NCBI GenBank assembly: GCA_049242865.1
Contig: JBMLOR010000131.1
Span: 1-18,935, forward strand
Direction of reading: 5' to 3'
Source of the DNA: CAIVPM01 sp049242865
GTDB taxonomy: Bacteria > Bacteroidota > Bacteroidia > Chitinophagales > Chitinophagaceae
Length of the DNA stretch: 18,935 nt
Shown here: one piece after another, positions 8,285-16,105 of the stretch
Layout: each line of letters opens with the position of its first letter
Position numbering within the stretch: the stretch's first letter is position 1
Notes under the pieces: model-generated
Database searches by the model: none
The model's input: only the letters and a program-made list of their open reading frames with translations
What the model was told of the DNA's origin: nothing
Made by a program: the position numbers and the translations under genes

Positions 8285-9083
8285 ATTCAATCACCCTTTC
8301 TAAGTTTGAAATTTTAGTAAGATTATTTTTCTGCAAAATTTCTTTTGCTAGATTAAGATAATTAGTACTTCCTTTACTTTCACTATCATATAAAATAACA
8401 GGTTTACCAGCACTTGGTGCTTCACTTAAACGTGTATTTCTGTGCACTAAGGTTTGAAAAACTAGTTCATCAAAATGTTTACGTACCTCACTTACTACTT
8501 GATTACACAAACGCAAACGACCATCATACATGGTCATTAAAATTCCTTCGATTTGTAAATTAGGATTTAACCTACTCTGAACAATTTTAATTGTGTTGAG
8601 TAATTTTCCTAACCCTTCTAACGCAAAAAACTCACATTGTACAGGAATCATCACACTATCAGCAGCTACTAAACTGTTAACTGTAATTAATCCCAAAGAT
8701 GGAGAACAATCGATGATGATAAAATCATATTTGTCTCTAATAGGCTCAAGTGCTGTTTTTAGTACGTTTTCTCTGTTGGGGTAATTAATCATTTCAATTT
8801 CTGCACCAACTAAATCAATATGAGAAGGAATTAAATCTAAATTAGGAACTTCACTTTTAAGTATTACTTCACTTGCAGGTGTACCATTTGCCATGCAATC
8901 GTACAAACTTTGTGTAATATTATGTAAATCAAATCCTATACCTGTTGTGCTATTTGCTTGAGGGTCAGCATCAATAAGTAAGGTTTTAAATTCTAAAACT
9001 GCCAAGCTAGCTGCTACATTTATTGCAGTTGTAGTTTTGCCTACTCCACCTTTTTGATTGGCTACACCAATTATTCTTGCCAT
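8283..9083 (-). CDS. parA: Chromosome-partitioning ATPase ParA (Soj-like)
   Basis: This nucleoid-binding P-loop ATPase drives segregation of ParB-parS complexes. All family motifs are present in 266 residues: the deviant Walker A KGGVGKTTTA (11-20) with its signature lysine, the A' motif LLIDADPQAN (35-44), Walker B IIIDCSPSLG (122-131), and the C-terminal HRNTRLSEAPSAGKPV segment that marks chromosomal Soj-type ParAs. The short N-terminus without a helix-turn-helix also fits the chromosomal type rather than large plasmid ParAs. The ATG at 9083 is supported by a clear Shine-Dalgarno (aaggag, 8-base spacing) and places MARIIGVANQ directly before Walker A. The gene is first of a parA-parB-DUF5683 cluster. 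Confidence 0.97.
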   Translation of the reverse strand: MARIIGVANQKGGVGKTTTAINVAASLAVLEFKTLLIDADPQANSTTGIGFDLHNITQSLYDCMANGTPASEVILKSEVPNLDLIPSHIDLVGAEIEMINYPNRENVLKTALEPIRDKYDFIIIDCSPSLGLITVNSLVAADSVMIPVQCEFFALEGLGKLLNTIKIVQSRLNPNLQIEGILMTMYDGRLRLCNQVVSEVRKHFDELVFQTLVHRNTRLSEAPSAGKPVILYDSESKGSTNYLNLAKEILQKNNLTKISNLERVIE

Positions 9084-9117
9084 TGTAAATTCTCCTTTTT
9101 TAAGATTGGCAAATGTA
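9084..9117 (-). promoter_or_regulatory. parA leader: TACATTTG box and strong Shine-Dalgarno
   Basis: On the minus strand TACATTTG (9110-9117) matches the Bacteroidota -7 consensus TAnnTTTG exactly and lies 26 bases before the parA ATG. A matching upstream TTTG at normal spacing is not visible. AAAAAAGGAGAA (GGAG at 9092-9095) sits 8 bases before the ATG and is the clearest ribosome-binding site in the window. The rest of the 120-base intergenic region (to 9203) shows no terminator hairpin or other signal. Confidence 0.45.
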
Positions 9118-9203
9118 ACAGATTATAAATAATTGGTAGGAGTTAAAAATAATTGTGCAAAATATTCGTAACCAAATTAAACTGAATACTAGTAAAAAAT
9201 TGA

Positions 9204-9563
9204 TTAAGCCTTTACTACTTTTCGTCCAAAACTTCCTGTTAAGGCTCCAAGCCCACTAAATAAGCCACCAATTATTGCACTAATTGCTATAAGTAACGTG
9301 CTATTACCTTTTAACATGAACATATCTGCCATTTTTTGCGACAAAATATGTTGGTTCTGAACATCAATAATTATCATGTTGATTAACCATAAAATAGCAA
9401 CGCCTAAAAAACCTGCCAAAAATGCTTGTTTGGGTTTTTGAGGTATAACAAATGCAATAATTAAACTTGTAATTACAAAGCCATACCAAGGAAAATTAAA
9501 TAATCCTATAGCATAAGCTAATAGAGCTGTTAAAAGTAATGCTGTAACAAATTTTAGTCTCAT
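9204..9563 (-). CDS. Small integral membrane protein, function unknown
   Basis: The 119 residues carry about four hydrophobic segments: 4-23, 25-40, 46-66 and 88-110. The loop between segments 1 and 2 contains FNFPWYG. A polar stretch at 67-86 (DVQNQHILSQKMADMFMLKG) separates the third and fourth segments. The last segment is rich in small residues (IIGGLFSGLGALTGS) and ends in a basic tail (GRKVVKA), which suggests a cytoplasmic C-terminus. I do not recognise a named family. The frame has a clean ATG, is the only long frame here and lies between co-directional fbp and parA, so it is very probably a real gene. Confidence 0.75.
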   Translation of the reverse strand: MRLKFVTALLLTALLAYAIGLFNFPWYGFVITSLIIAFVIPQKPKQAFLAGFLGVAILWLINMIIIDVQNQHILSQKMADMFMLKGNSTLLIAISAIIGGLFSGLGALTGSFGRKVVKA

Positions 9564-9604
9564 TTATAAAAGTTTATATTTATTGAGTTGTCGAATGTTG
9601 CTTT

Positions 9605-10624
9605 TTAAATGACATCTAATGGAAAATAAGTTTCTAATTCTTGCATCATTTCTTCGCTTCCTACAAAAAAAGGACTACGTTGGTGCAACTCAGTTGGTTG
9701 TATGTCTAAAATTCTTTTTTTGCCATTTGTAGCCTTTCCTCCTGCAACTTCAACAATAAATGCAAAAGGGTTACACTCGTACAACAATCGTAATTTACCA
9801 TTTGGTTTATCTGTTGTTCCTGGATACATAAAAATTCCACCTTTAATTAAATTTCTGTGTACATCTGCTACCATACTGCCAATGTATCTTTGAGTGTATG
9901 GTCCACCAGTTGCTGTAGTTTTATGTTGGCAAGCATCGATATATTTTTTTACGCCCAAATCATATCTAAAAAAATGACCATGATTTACACTATACATTTT
10001 ACCTGTTGGTGGGCATTGAATATTGGGATGACTGAGACTAAACTCACCAATTTGAGGGTCTAAAGTAAAGCCATTAACACCCCTTCGTGTGGCATAAACC
10101 AACATGGTACTGCTACCATAAATTACATAGCCAGCAGCTACTTGTTTTATACCTGGTTGCAAAAAATCATCAATGGTACAAGGTTTGCCAAGTGGACTCA
10201 CACGCTTGTAAATACTAAATATTGTACCTATACTAACATTTACATCAATATTACTACTACCATCTAAGGGATCAAACAAACAAACATATTTACTATTGTT
10301 GCTCACCTCGTCATCAAACACAACTATATCATCTAACTCTTCACTTCCAATTCCTGCACAACTAATTCCATGTTTTAATACACCAACTAGTTGATTATTG
10401 GCATAAATATCTAGTTTTTTCACTTCCTCACCTTGTATATTGGTGGTGCCATGGTCTCCTAGAATATCAACTAATCCTGCTTTATTTACTTCAACATTTA
10501 TTCGCTTGGCAGCCAAGCCAATGTCTCTTAATAATCTACTAAGTTCACCAGTGGCTTTTGGGAAATTTCTTAATTGTTGAAGCGTAAACTCATCGAGAGT
10601 TAAAATGTGGCGGTTTGCAATCAT
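9605..10624 (-). CDS. fbp: Class 1 fructose-1,6-bisphosphatase
   Basis: This enzyme hydrolyses fructose 1,6-bisphosphate to fructose 6-phosphate in gluconeogenesis, in the cytoplasm and with divalent metal. Its 339 residues match class 1 length. LDEFTLQQLRNFPKATGEL (10-28) is the regulatory N-terminal helix region. GIGSEELDD (91-99) and FDPLDGSSNIDVNVSIGTIF (117-136) hold the metal-binding acidic residues and the DPLDGSSN active-site signature. GGIFMYPGT and the late GGKATNGKKRILDI stretch are also typical. The ATG at 10624 gives MIANRHILTLDEF, a sensible N-terminus with no long extension. The enzyme lies 39 bases after the aldose-epimerase gene in the same direction. The shared sugar theme may be coincidence. 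Confidence 0.96.
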   Translation of the reverse strand: MIANRHILTLDEFTLQQLRNFPKATGELSRLLRDIGLAAKRINVEVNKAGLVDILGDHGTTNIQGEEVKKLDIYANNQLVGVLKHGISCAGIGSEELDDIVVFDDEVSNNSKYVCLFDPLDGSSNIDVNVSIGTIFSIYKRVSPLGKPCTIDDFLQPGIKQVAAGYVIYGSSTMLVYATRRGVNGFTLDPQIGEFSLSHPNIQCPPTGKMYSVNHGHFFRYDLGVKKYIDACQHKTTATGGPYTQRYIGSMVADVHRNLIKGGIFMYPGTTDKPNGKLRLLYECNPFAFIVEVAGGKATNGKKRILDIQPTELHQRSPFFVGSEEMMQELETYFPLDVI

Positions 10625-10663
10625 TTTGTAAATGTAGGAGAAAAATATGCTTAATTTTTAAAC

Positions 10664-11563
10664 TTAACCTAATAATGCATTAATACGCCATAGGGCAGCT
10701 GTTTCTTGCTCAGGTGAAAGTTTAATGATGCCTTCTTTATTAATTAATTTTCCATTGGTTTTTTCAGAATCTGCAATACCAGCCCAAGGTTCCAAACAAA
10801 TGAAGGGTGCATTTTTGGCACTCCAAATACCAAAAAAATCAAAGTTGCTAGTAAAACCAAAATTGAAACCTTTTTTACTTTCGTTGTGAATTAGTTTTAT
10901 ACCATCGCTTTGAAGATATTTAAACACTAAAGCATCGGCATAAAACAATTCTTTATGGAGTTTAATTTTATTGTTTCGCTTAAAAAATGGAATTGAATTG
11001 GCTTTAATTAATCCATCGTTAGTTAGTGGAAAAATTCCTGAAGTTTCATTTGTATTAAATATCAATGAATAATCTTCAAAATTGGTATTTGGGAAAATTG
11101 GCAAATTAAAAGCAGGATGTGCCCCAAAAGAAACATACATAGGCTTATCACCGCTTGTATTTTTTACTTTGAATTCAACTAATAAAGCATCATCGAACAG
11201 CGTATACAACATTTCAAATCTAAACTCAAAAGGATATTTTTTTAATGTTTCAACAGTATGCATTAAAACAAAATTGATGCTTTTTCCCTCTCTCTCATTT
11301 TCGATTTCTTCATAAAACTCAAATTCCATATCTCTTGCAAAACCATGACGAGGTAAATTGTACTTTTTATCTTGATACTCATATTCACCATTCTTTAAAC
11401 TACCCACTATTGGAAAAAGTATTGGGCTTCTTTTGCCCCAAAAATTAGCATCGCCTTGCCACAACAATTCAACACCTAGTTTTTTGCTAAATATACTTTG
11501 CAGCTCTGCACCTTTTGTACTAATATCTATTTTAAAATAATCGTTTTCTAAAGAATATATCAT
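10664..11563 (-). CDS. Aldose 1-epimerase family protein (LacX-like)
   Basis: This is a galactose-mutarotase-fold protein of 299 residues, predicted to interconvert alpha and beta anomers of an aldose or hexose phosphate in the cytoplasm. LPRHGFARD (70-78) and FGAHPAFN (146-153) hold the two expected catalytic histidines, H73 and H149. CLEPWAGIADSE (256-267) carries the likely catalytic glutamate, E258. The N-terminal WQGDANFWGKRSPILFPIVG (35-54) is typical of the LacX branch rather than classical GalM. The substrate cannot be read from sequence. It follows the Sua5 gene after only 17 bases, so co-transcription is likely. Confidence 0.9.
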   Translation of the reverse strand: MIYSLENDYFKIDISTKGAELQSIFSKKLGVELLWQGDANFWGKRSPILFPIVGSLKNGEYEYQDKKYNLPRHGFARDMEFEFYEEIENEREGKSINFVLMHTVETLKKYPFEFRFEMLYTLFDDALLVEFKVKNTSGDKPMYVSFGAHPAFNLPIFPNTNFEDYSLIFNTNETSGIFPLTNDGLIKANSIPFFKRNNKIKLHKELFYADALVFKYLQSDGIKLIHNESKKGFNFGFTSNFDFFGIWSAKNAPFICLEPWAGIADSEKTNGKLINKEGIIKLSPEQETAALWRINALLG

Positions 11564-11580
11564 TTTAATAATTTTTAATG

Positions 11581-12543
11581 TTACTTATTAATGTATTGAG
11601 CTCTCTGAATTCTATCGTTTATTGCTCTGCCTAAACCTACATTTGGAAAATCTTCCACCAAAATAGCATCATAACCTTTGCTATCGAAATTTCGAAATGT
11701 TAAAAATAAATTTTGTGCTGCTTCATTTAAATCTGCACGACTAGATAATACAATTTGATCAACATGTTCAAAGGCATGGTACTTGTTACAAAAACTAATA
11801 ATAGCCACCTTTTTGTGTTGATGTTGCAACATTAAAGTATCTATATCACCTTGAAACAAAGGTGTGTTGGTAGCATAATGGCTTTTAAGTTGACCTGCTG
11901 TTGAAGGTTTATCAGATGACGACTTAACTAATAATGCTTTACCAACAACTGCTTCAATTTGCTCTACTGCTATTCCACCCACTCTATGCAAATACACCTG
12001 TTCGTTTTGCACTTCTACAATTGTACTTTCTAGCCCTACTGTACATTTTCCACCATCTAAAACCAAAGGAATTTTTCCATTTAATCCATCAAAAACGTGC
12101 TCTGCAGTTACAGGACTTACATAGCCAAAAACATTAGCACTTGGTGCTGCTAATGGAAAACTTAGATTATTTAATACACTTAATGCTATTGGGTGATTTG
12201 GAATTCTTATGGCAACTTTATCACTGCCAGCAGTAACAATATCTGGTATTACTTTTTTTTTGGGTAACAACAATGTTAAAGAGCCTGGCATAAAAGATGT
12301 AGCTAATTGTAGCGACAATTCATCTAGGTAAGCATACTCATTTATGGCCTCAATATTTTTTACGTGTACAATGAGTGGATTGAAATATGGCCGATTTTTT
12401 GCATTAAAAATTTTTACAACAGCATCAGGCTCTAAAGCATTACCTGCAAGGCCATACACAGTTTCTGTAGGAAATCCAATGACTTCGTTTTGGGTTAATA
12501 ACGATACTGCCAATGATATGTTTGTAGATATAGTGGTTTGCAT
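11581..12543 (-). CDS. tsaC: L-threonylcarbamoyladenylate synthase, Sua5 type
   Basis: This makes threonylcarbamoyl-AMP from threonine, bicarbonate and ATP for the universal t6A37 modification of ANN-decoding tRNAs. The YrdC domain fills about 10-195: FPTETVYGLAG (24-34), KIFNAKNRPYFNPLIVHV (44-61), MPGSLTLLL (85-93) and APSANVFGYVSPV (133-145). The Sua5 linker TAGQLKSHYAT (215-225) closes the active site. A C-terminal Sua5 domain of about 95 residues ends in GLGRAINDRIQRA. Total length of 320 residues fits Sua5 rather than the short TsaC. The ATG at 12543 is one base from the TAA of the potassium-channel gene, so translational coupling is plausible. Some authors would call it sua5 or ywlC. 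Confidence 0.95.
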   Translation of the reverse strand: MQTTISTNISLAVSLLTQNEVIGFPTETVYGLAGNALEPDAVVKIFNAKNRPYFNPLIVHVKNIEAINEYAYLDELSLQLATSFMPGSLTLLLPKKKVIPDIVTAGSDKVAIRIPNHPIALSVLNNLSFPLAAPSANVFGYVSPVTAEHVFDGLNGKIPLVLDGGKCTVGLESTIVEVQNEQVYLHRVGGIAVEQIEAVVGKALLVKSSSDKPSTAGQLKSHYATNTPLFQGDIDTLMLQHQHKKVAIISFCNKYHAFEHVDQIVLSSRADLNEAAQNLFLTFRNFDSKGYDAILVEDFPNVGLGRAINDRIQRAQYINK

Positions 12544-12544
12544 G

Positions 12545-13501
12545 TTAAAATTTAGTTGGTAACTCCACCATATTATAATTATCCAATAAATCTAATTCTA
12601 AAATTGTTGTAGAATGATCAATAGATGGATGATACATGGGAACAAATTTTGCACCATACACAAATTCTTCGAAAGTGTAAGATGTACGTGTTACAACTGT
12701 GTTAGAAAAACTTTCGTCGAACCCTTGAATAAAAACCAAAATTTCTACAAAAGACTCATCAATATCTTTTTTTGTAAAACCCCACAAAGGACTGTTTTCA
12801 TTGATTGGGTGAACTAGAGTCCAATTACTAGTTAAGGTATTAGCTTTTGAAATATCTAAATCTAAATTGTAAAACTTATTTTTTAAAACGCCTTCTTCCA
12901 TTACCCTCATAGCAAGTGTAATTTTAGCTTCTACATTCACTAAATAGTTTTTGGTGTAAGGAACCATTCTTAACATTAATGCTACACCATCTTTAAACGG
13001 AGTAAATAAAGCTTTTTCGCTAAAGCGGATAAATGCTTTTGGCTTTGAAAATCGTCCGTACAACAAACCTGTAACTAATGCAAAACTCATTAAACCTGTA
13101 AGTGCTTCAATAGCAGCAACGCTGCTTGCCAAAAATCCTATAGGATTAATTCGCCCATATCCCACTGTTGTAAAGGTTTGTGCACTAAAAAAGAAAGCTT
13201 CGCCAAACTTATCAAGTGGAGAAGTAAACACCAAACCACCCAAATGCTCAACTCCAATTAACAAGTAAATAAGAGCAAAAAACAAATTAATTCCAATAAA
13301 AAAAGAAAGGATTAACAATACAAATTTTACCCTACTCAAGCTCAACAAAAAATGAAAAATGTTTAACCTTTCAAAAAAAGATGAACCCTTAACAATAATG
13401 TTTGCCTGCCCATTTTTATGAAAAAATCTTCCTCCACTATAATTACTGTTTATTCCTAAGCCAGTTTCACTATCTTGTTTTGCTTTTCTATTAAAATTCA
13501 T
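12545..13501 (-). CDS. Inward-rectifier potassium channel (KirBac-like)
   Basis: This is a two-helix K+ channel with a large cytoplasmic domain. The order in 318 residues is: a basic N-terminal tail; an amphipathic slide-helix region (about 43-56); TM1 (about 58-82); a pore helix ending in the selectivity filter TVGYG (112-116); TM2 (about 122-148, AIEALTGLMSFALVTGLLYG); then a beta-rich C-terminal domain of about 165 residues starting KPKAFIRFSEKALF. This matches prokaryotic Kir channels rather than KcsA or TrkA-gated channels. The cytoplasmic domain usually forms the gating ring, and the ligand is unknown. It is the first gene of the long minus-strand run, with TACATTTG 27 bases before its ATG. 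Confidence 0.93.
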   Translation of the reverse strand: MNFNRKAKQDSETGLGINSNYSGGRFFHKNGQANIIVKGSSFFERLNIFHFLLSLSRVKFVLLILSFFIGINLFFALIYLLIGVEHLGGLVFTSPLDKFGEAFFFSAQTFTTVGYGRINPIGFLASSVAAIEALTGLMSFALVTGLLYGRFSKPKAFIRFSEKALFTPFKDGVALMLRMVPYTKNYLVNVEAKITLAMRVMEEGVLKNKFYNLDLDISKANTLTSNWTLVHPINENSPLWGFTKKDIDESFVEILVFIQGFDESFSNTVVTRTSYTFEEFVYGAKFVPMYHPSIDHSTTILELDLLDNYNMVELPTKF

Positions 13502-13568
13502 GTAACTAATAGATTAAGATTATTTGTGCAAATGTAATGATGTAATTAACTTTAATTTGCCTTACATA
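13502..13568. promoter_or_regulatory. Divergent promoter region, Kir channel / flippase
   Basis: Sixty-seven bases separate the two divergent start codons. On the minus strand TACATTTG (13529-13536) exactly fits the TAnnTTTG -7 element, 27 bases before the channel ATG. On the plus strand TTAATTTG (13552-13559) lies 9 bases before the flippase ATG, a one-mismatch version identical to the octamer upstream of the adhesin gene. Well-spaced upstream TTTG elements are not evident. The assignment rests on motif resemblance. Confidence 0.35.
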
Positions 13569-14831
13569 ATGAAATTAAAGCAACTTATACAAAGTAGTAT
13601 TATTTGGCGAGGATTATACTTCATCACCTTATTTGGTGTGAATATGATGTTGTCTCGCTTGTTGCAAGCTGAGCAAGCAGGTGTTGTTTTTTACCTAACC
13701 ACCATTTTAGGATTTTTATTTATTCTACTTAATTTCTCTATCGATACTAGCGTTACCTATTTTAATTCTAGCAATACTATAAGCACCAATAAACTATTGA
13801 ATGTTGGACTAATATGGACAGCCATAATAGCCATTTTAATTTACGTATTTGCTCCTTACTTATGGCGTATTTTTCCTATAGATAGCATCACCCAAATTGA
13901 AAAAAACAGATTTGCTTTTTTTTATTTAGTTGGGCTAATGTTAACCTATAATCAAACAAGTTTATGTTTTAGCAGAGGCAATTTTGCTTTGCCTAATATA
14001 TTGCTCATTGTAACAAATTTATGCTTAATGGCTTTGTTTTATATAAATTACAAGGGTGGATTAAATACAGAATTTTTAATACACGACTATTTTATATTTC
14101 ATTTAATTCAAGGCATTTTAGTTACTTTATTTTTTATTGGAAAATACGTTTATCCTTATAAATTCGAAATCACCACAACCGCTGAAACTACCAAAATTAT
14201 AAAGTTTGCTACAGTAAGTTTATTGGCAAATTTGGTATTTTATGTAGTTTATAAACTTGATATATTATTTGTAAAAAATTGGTGCACCCATGCAGCAGAT
14301 TTAGGCAATTATGCACAGGCAAATAAATTAAGCCAAATGTTATTAATAATACCCCAAATAATAGCAACATCCATTTTACCAGTTACAGCCAGCAAAAACA
14401 ACCACACAGAAATTGTTGATGCCATAAAAAAATACTCAAAATGGTTTGGCATTGCAATTATTTTACTATTAATAGTTATGCTAGGATTTGGCAAGCAGCT
14501 AGTAGCCCTTTTTTTTGGTGATAGTTTTCATCAAACACATTTTATCATTGCTCTACTTTTACCTGGTATTTATTGTTTGATGATTTCTACTTTACTGAGT
14601 GCCTATCTTTCAGGAAAAAACAAAAACAAATACAATTTGTATGCTGCAATAATTGCAGTGGCTACCATGCTTATTTGTACTTTTTTGTGTTACAGTGTAT
14701 ACAGTATTTTTATTGCAGCAGCCATCAGTAGCCTTGCCTATTTTGCAGAAGCTTTTTATTGTTTCCTAAAGTTTTGTAAACTAGAAAAGCTTTGGATTTA
14801 TAAAGAAAAAAGCCTCACTGCTGAGGCTTAA
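13569..14831 (+). CDS. Oligosaccharide flippase family protein (Wzx/MATE-like)
   Basis: This is a polytopic membrane protein of 420 residues (about 12 hydrophobic segments) of the polysaccharide-biosynthesis/MVF superfamily. Such proteins move lipid-linked sugars across the inner membrane. The N-terminus MKLKQLIQSSIIWRGLYFIT with an early charged/aromatic helix, the central VKNWCTHAADLGNYAQANKL segment and the paired C-terminal helices fit a Wzx-like flippase, but the substrate is unknown and no glycosyltransferases lie nearby. I chose the ATG at 13569. An in-frame TTG at 13524 would add 15 polar residues and overlap the promoter region. The last codons (KEKSLTAEA, stop) also form the hairpin that terminates odhB on the other strand. 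Confidence 0.85.
   Translation: MKLKQLIQSSIIWRGLYFITLFGVNMMLSRLLQAEQAGVVFYLTTILGFLFILLNFSIDTSVTYFNSSNTISTNKLLNVGLIWTAIIAILIYVFAPYLWRIFPIDSITQIEKNRFAFFYLVGLMLTYNQTSLCFSRGNFALPNILLIVTNLCLMALFYINYKGGLNTEFLIHDYFIFHLIQGILVTLFFIGKYVYPYKFEITTTAETTKIIKFATVSLLANLVFYVVYKLDILFVKNWCTHAADLGNYAQANKLSQMLLIIPQIIATSILPVTASKNNHTEIVDAIKKYSKWFGIAIILLLIVMLGFGKQLVALFFGDSFHQTHFIIALLLPGIYCLMISTLLSAYLSGKNKNKYNLYAAIIAVATMLICTFLCYSVYSIFIAAAISSLAYFAEAFYCFLKFCKLEKLWIYKEKSLTAEA
14801..14829 (-). terminator. Intrinsic terminator of odhB, embedded in the flippase coding end
   Basis: On the minus strand AAGCCTCA-GCAG-TGAGGCTT forms a perfect 8-bp stem with a 4-base loop (14829 to 14810), followed by TTTTTTCTTT. It starts 25 bases after the odhB stop, as expected for a Rho-independent terminator. 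On the plus strand the stem has a preceding A-run but no following T-run, so it should work mainly for odhB. The stem lies wholly inside the last codons of the flippase gene. Confidence 0.88.
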
Positions 14832-14854
14832 ATTATGTGTTGATTTAAATATTA

Positions 14855-16075
14855 CTACAATTCTAACAATGTTTTTACAGGATCTTTACCCATTAACAAC
14901 AATGCTGGATTTTCGAGTAATTCTTTAACCCTTACTAAAAAACTTACACTTTCTCTACCATCAATAATTCTATGGTCGTAGCTTAAAGCAAGATACATCA
15001 TAGGGCGAATTTCAACTTTACCATTCACAGCCATTGGACGATCTTGTATTTTATGCATGCCTAAAATGGCACTTTGAGGAATATTAATTATTGGTGTACT
15101 CATTAAGCTGCCAAAAACGCCACCATTGGTGATGGTAAATGTTCCACCTGTTAAATCTTCAGCAGTTAATTTACTATCTCTTGCTTTTGCTGCAAGTACG
15201 CCAACGGCTTTTTCAACATCGGCCATACTCATACTTTCTACATTACGCATTACAGGCACAGTAAGACCACGTGGTGTTGATACAGCTATTGAAATATCAG
15301 CATAATCATGATAAATTAATTCATCACCATCAATATAAGCATTTACAGCAGGCCACTCACTTAAAGCAATAGCACAAGCTTTAGCAAAAAAGCTCATAAA
15401 CCCTAAGTTTACACCATGAGCTTCTTTAAATTTATCTTTATGTTTTGCTCTAATTTCCATGATAGCTCCCATATCCACTTCATTAAAAGTGGTAAGCATG
15501 GCAGTGGTGTTTTTGGCTTCTACTAATCTTCGAGAAATTGTTTTACGCAGATTACTCATTTTTTCTCTACGAACATTTCTACTATTTAATGCTGTACCAG
15601 CAAAAGCTTTTTTACCAGGATTATTTAAAGCATCTAAAACATCTTGCTTTAAAATTTTTCCGTTTGCACCTGATGGCTCAATAGATTTTGTGTCAACTTT
15701 TTTATCGCTAATTATAGCACTTGCAACAGGGGTAGCTTTTAACACAGTAGCTTCTGTATTTGCAACTGCAACAGGCTCTGATTTTTTCTCTACCTTAGGA
15801 GCTTCAGCTACTGTAGGAGCAGCAGCTTTTTCAGGTTTTGGAGCAGTTTCATCTATTTGAGCTAAAACACTTCCAATTAAAATGGTATCACCAGCATTGG
15901 CCAAAGTTTTAAGTATTCCAGCTTGTTCTGCATTAACCTCAAAAGTTGCTTTTTCACTTTCAAGTTCTGCAATAACTTCGTCTCTTTCTACATAAGCACC
16001 TTCTTGTTTTGTCCATTTAAGCAAGGTTACTTCTGTAATACTTTCTCCAACTGTTGGTACTTTAATATCTATCAT
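14855..16075 (-). CDS. odhB: 2-oxoglutarate dehydrogenase E2, dihydrolipoyllysine succinyltransferase
   Basis: This is the core subunit (also called SucB) of the 2-oxoglutarate dehydrogenase complex. It transfers the succinyl group from lipoamide to CoA. In 406 residues the N-terminal lipoyl domain (2-76) carries ELESEKATFE, with K42 as the lipoylated lysine. A flexible Ala/Pro/Lys-rich linker (77-112) leads to the E3/E1-binding domain (about 114-150, SGANGKILKQDVLDAL). The catalytic domain (about 165-406) has YDHRIIDGRE, with catalytic H368 and D372. The single lipoyl domain and VPTVGESI start fit the succinyl type rather than pyruvate E2. It is last in the odhA / YCII-like / odhB cluster, 30 bases after its neighbour, and is followed by a strong terminator. 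Confidence 0.97.
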   Translation of the reverse strand: MIDIKVPTVGESITEVTLLKWTKQEGAYVERDEVIAELESEKATFEVNAEQAGILKTLANAGDTILIGSVLAQIDETAPKPEKAAAPTVAEAPKVEKKSEPVAVANTEATVLKATPVASAIISDKKVDTKSIEPSGANGKILKQDVLDALNNPGKKAFAGTALNSRNVRREKMSNLRKTISRRLVEAKNTTAMLTTFNEVDMGAIMEIRAKHKDKFKEAHGVNLGFMSFFAKACAIALSEWPAVNAYIDGDELIYHDYADISIAVSTPRGLTVPVMRNVESMSMADVEKAVGVLAAKARDSKLTAEDLTGGTFTITNGGVFGSLMSTPIINIPQSAILGMHKIQDRPMAVNGKVEIRPMMYLALSYDHRIIDGRESVSFLVRVKELLENPALLLMGKDPVKTLLEL

Positions 16076-16105
16076 AAAATTATATTCTTATTATTAATTC
16101 AATTG

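Noticed and set aside
13524..13568. N-terminal extension of the flippase from a TTG codon
   Set aside because: The added 15 residues are polar and not flippase-like, and the stretch carries the promoter-like sequence. The ATG at 13569 gives a normal N-terminus.
15266..15275. Palindrome ACCACGTGGT with a CACGTG core as a possible parS site
   Set aside because: It lies inside odhB, where it encodes Pro-Arg-Gly in the conserved STPRGLTVP motif, and lacks the flanking bases of the GTTTCACGTGAAAC-type consensus.
15459..15860. 133-codon plus-strand open frame
   Set aside because: Antisense to the linker and binding domain of odhB; it arises from the Ala/Lys/Thr-rich linker codons.
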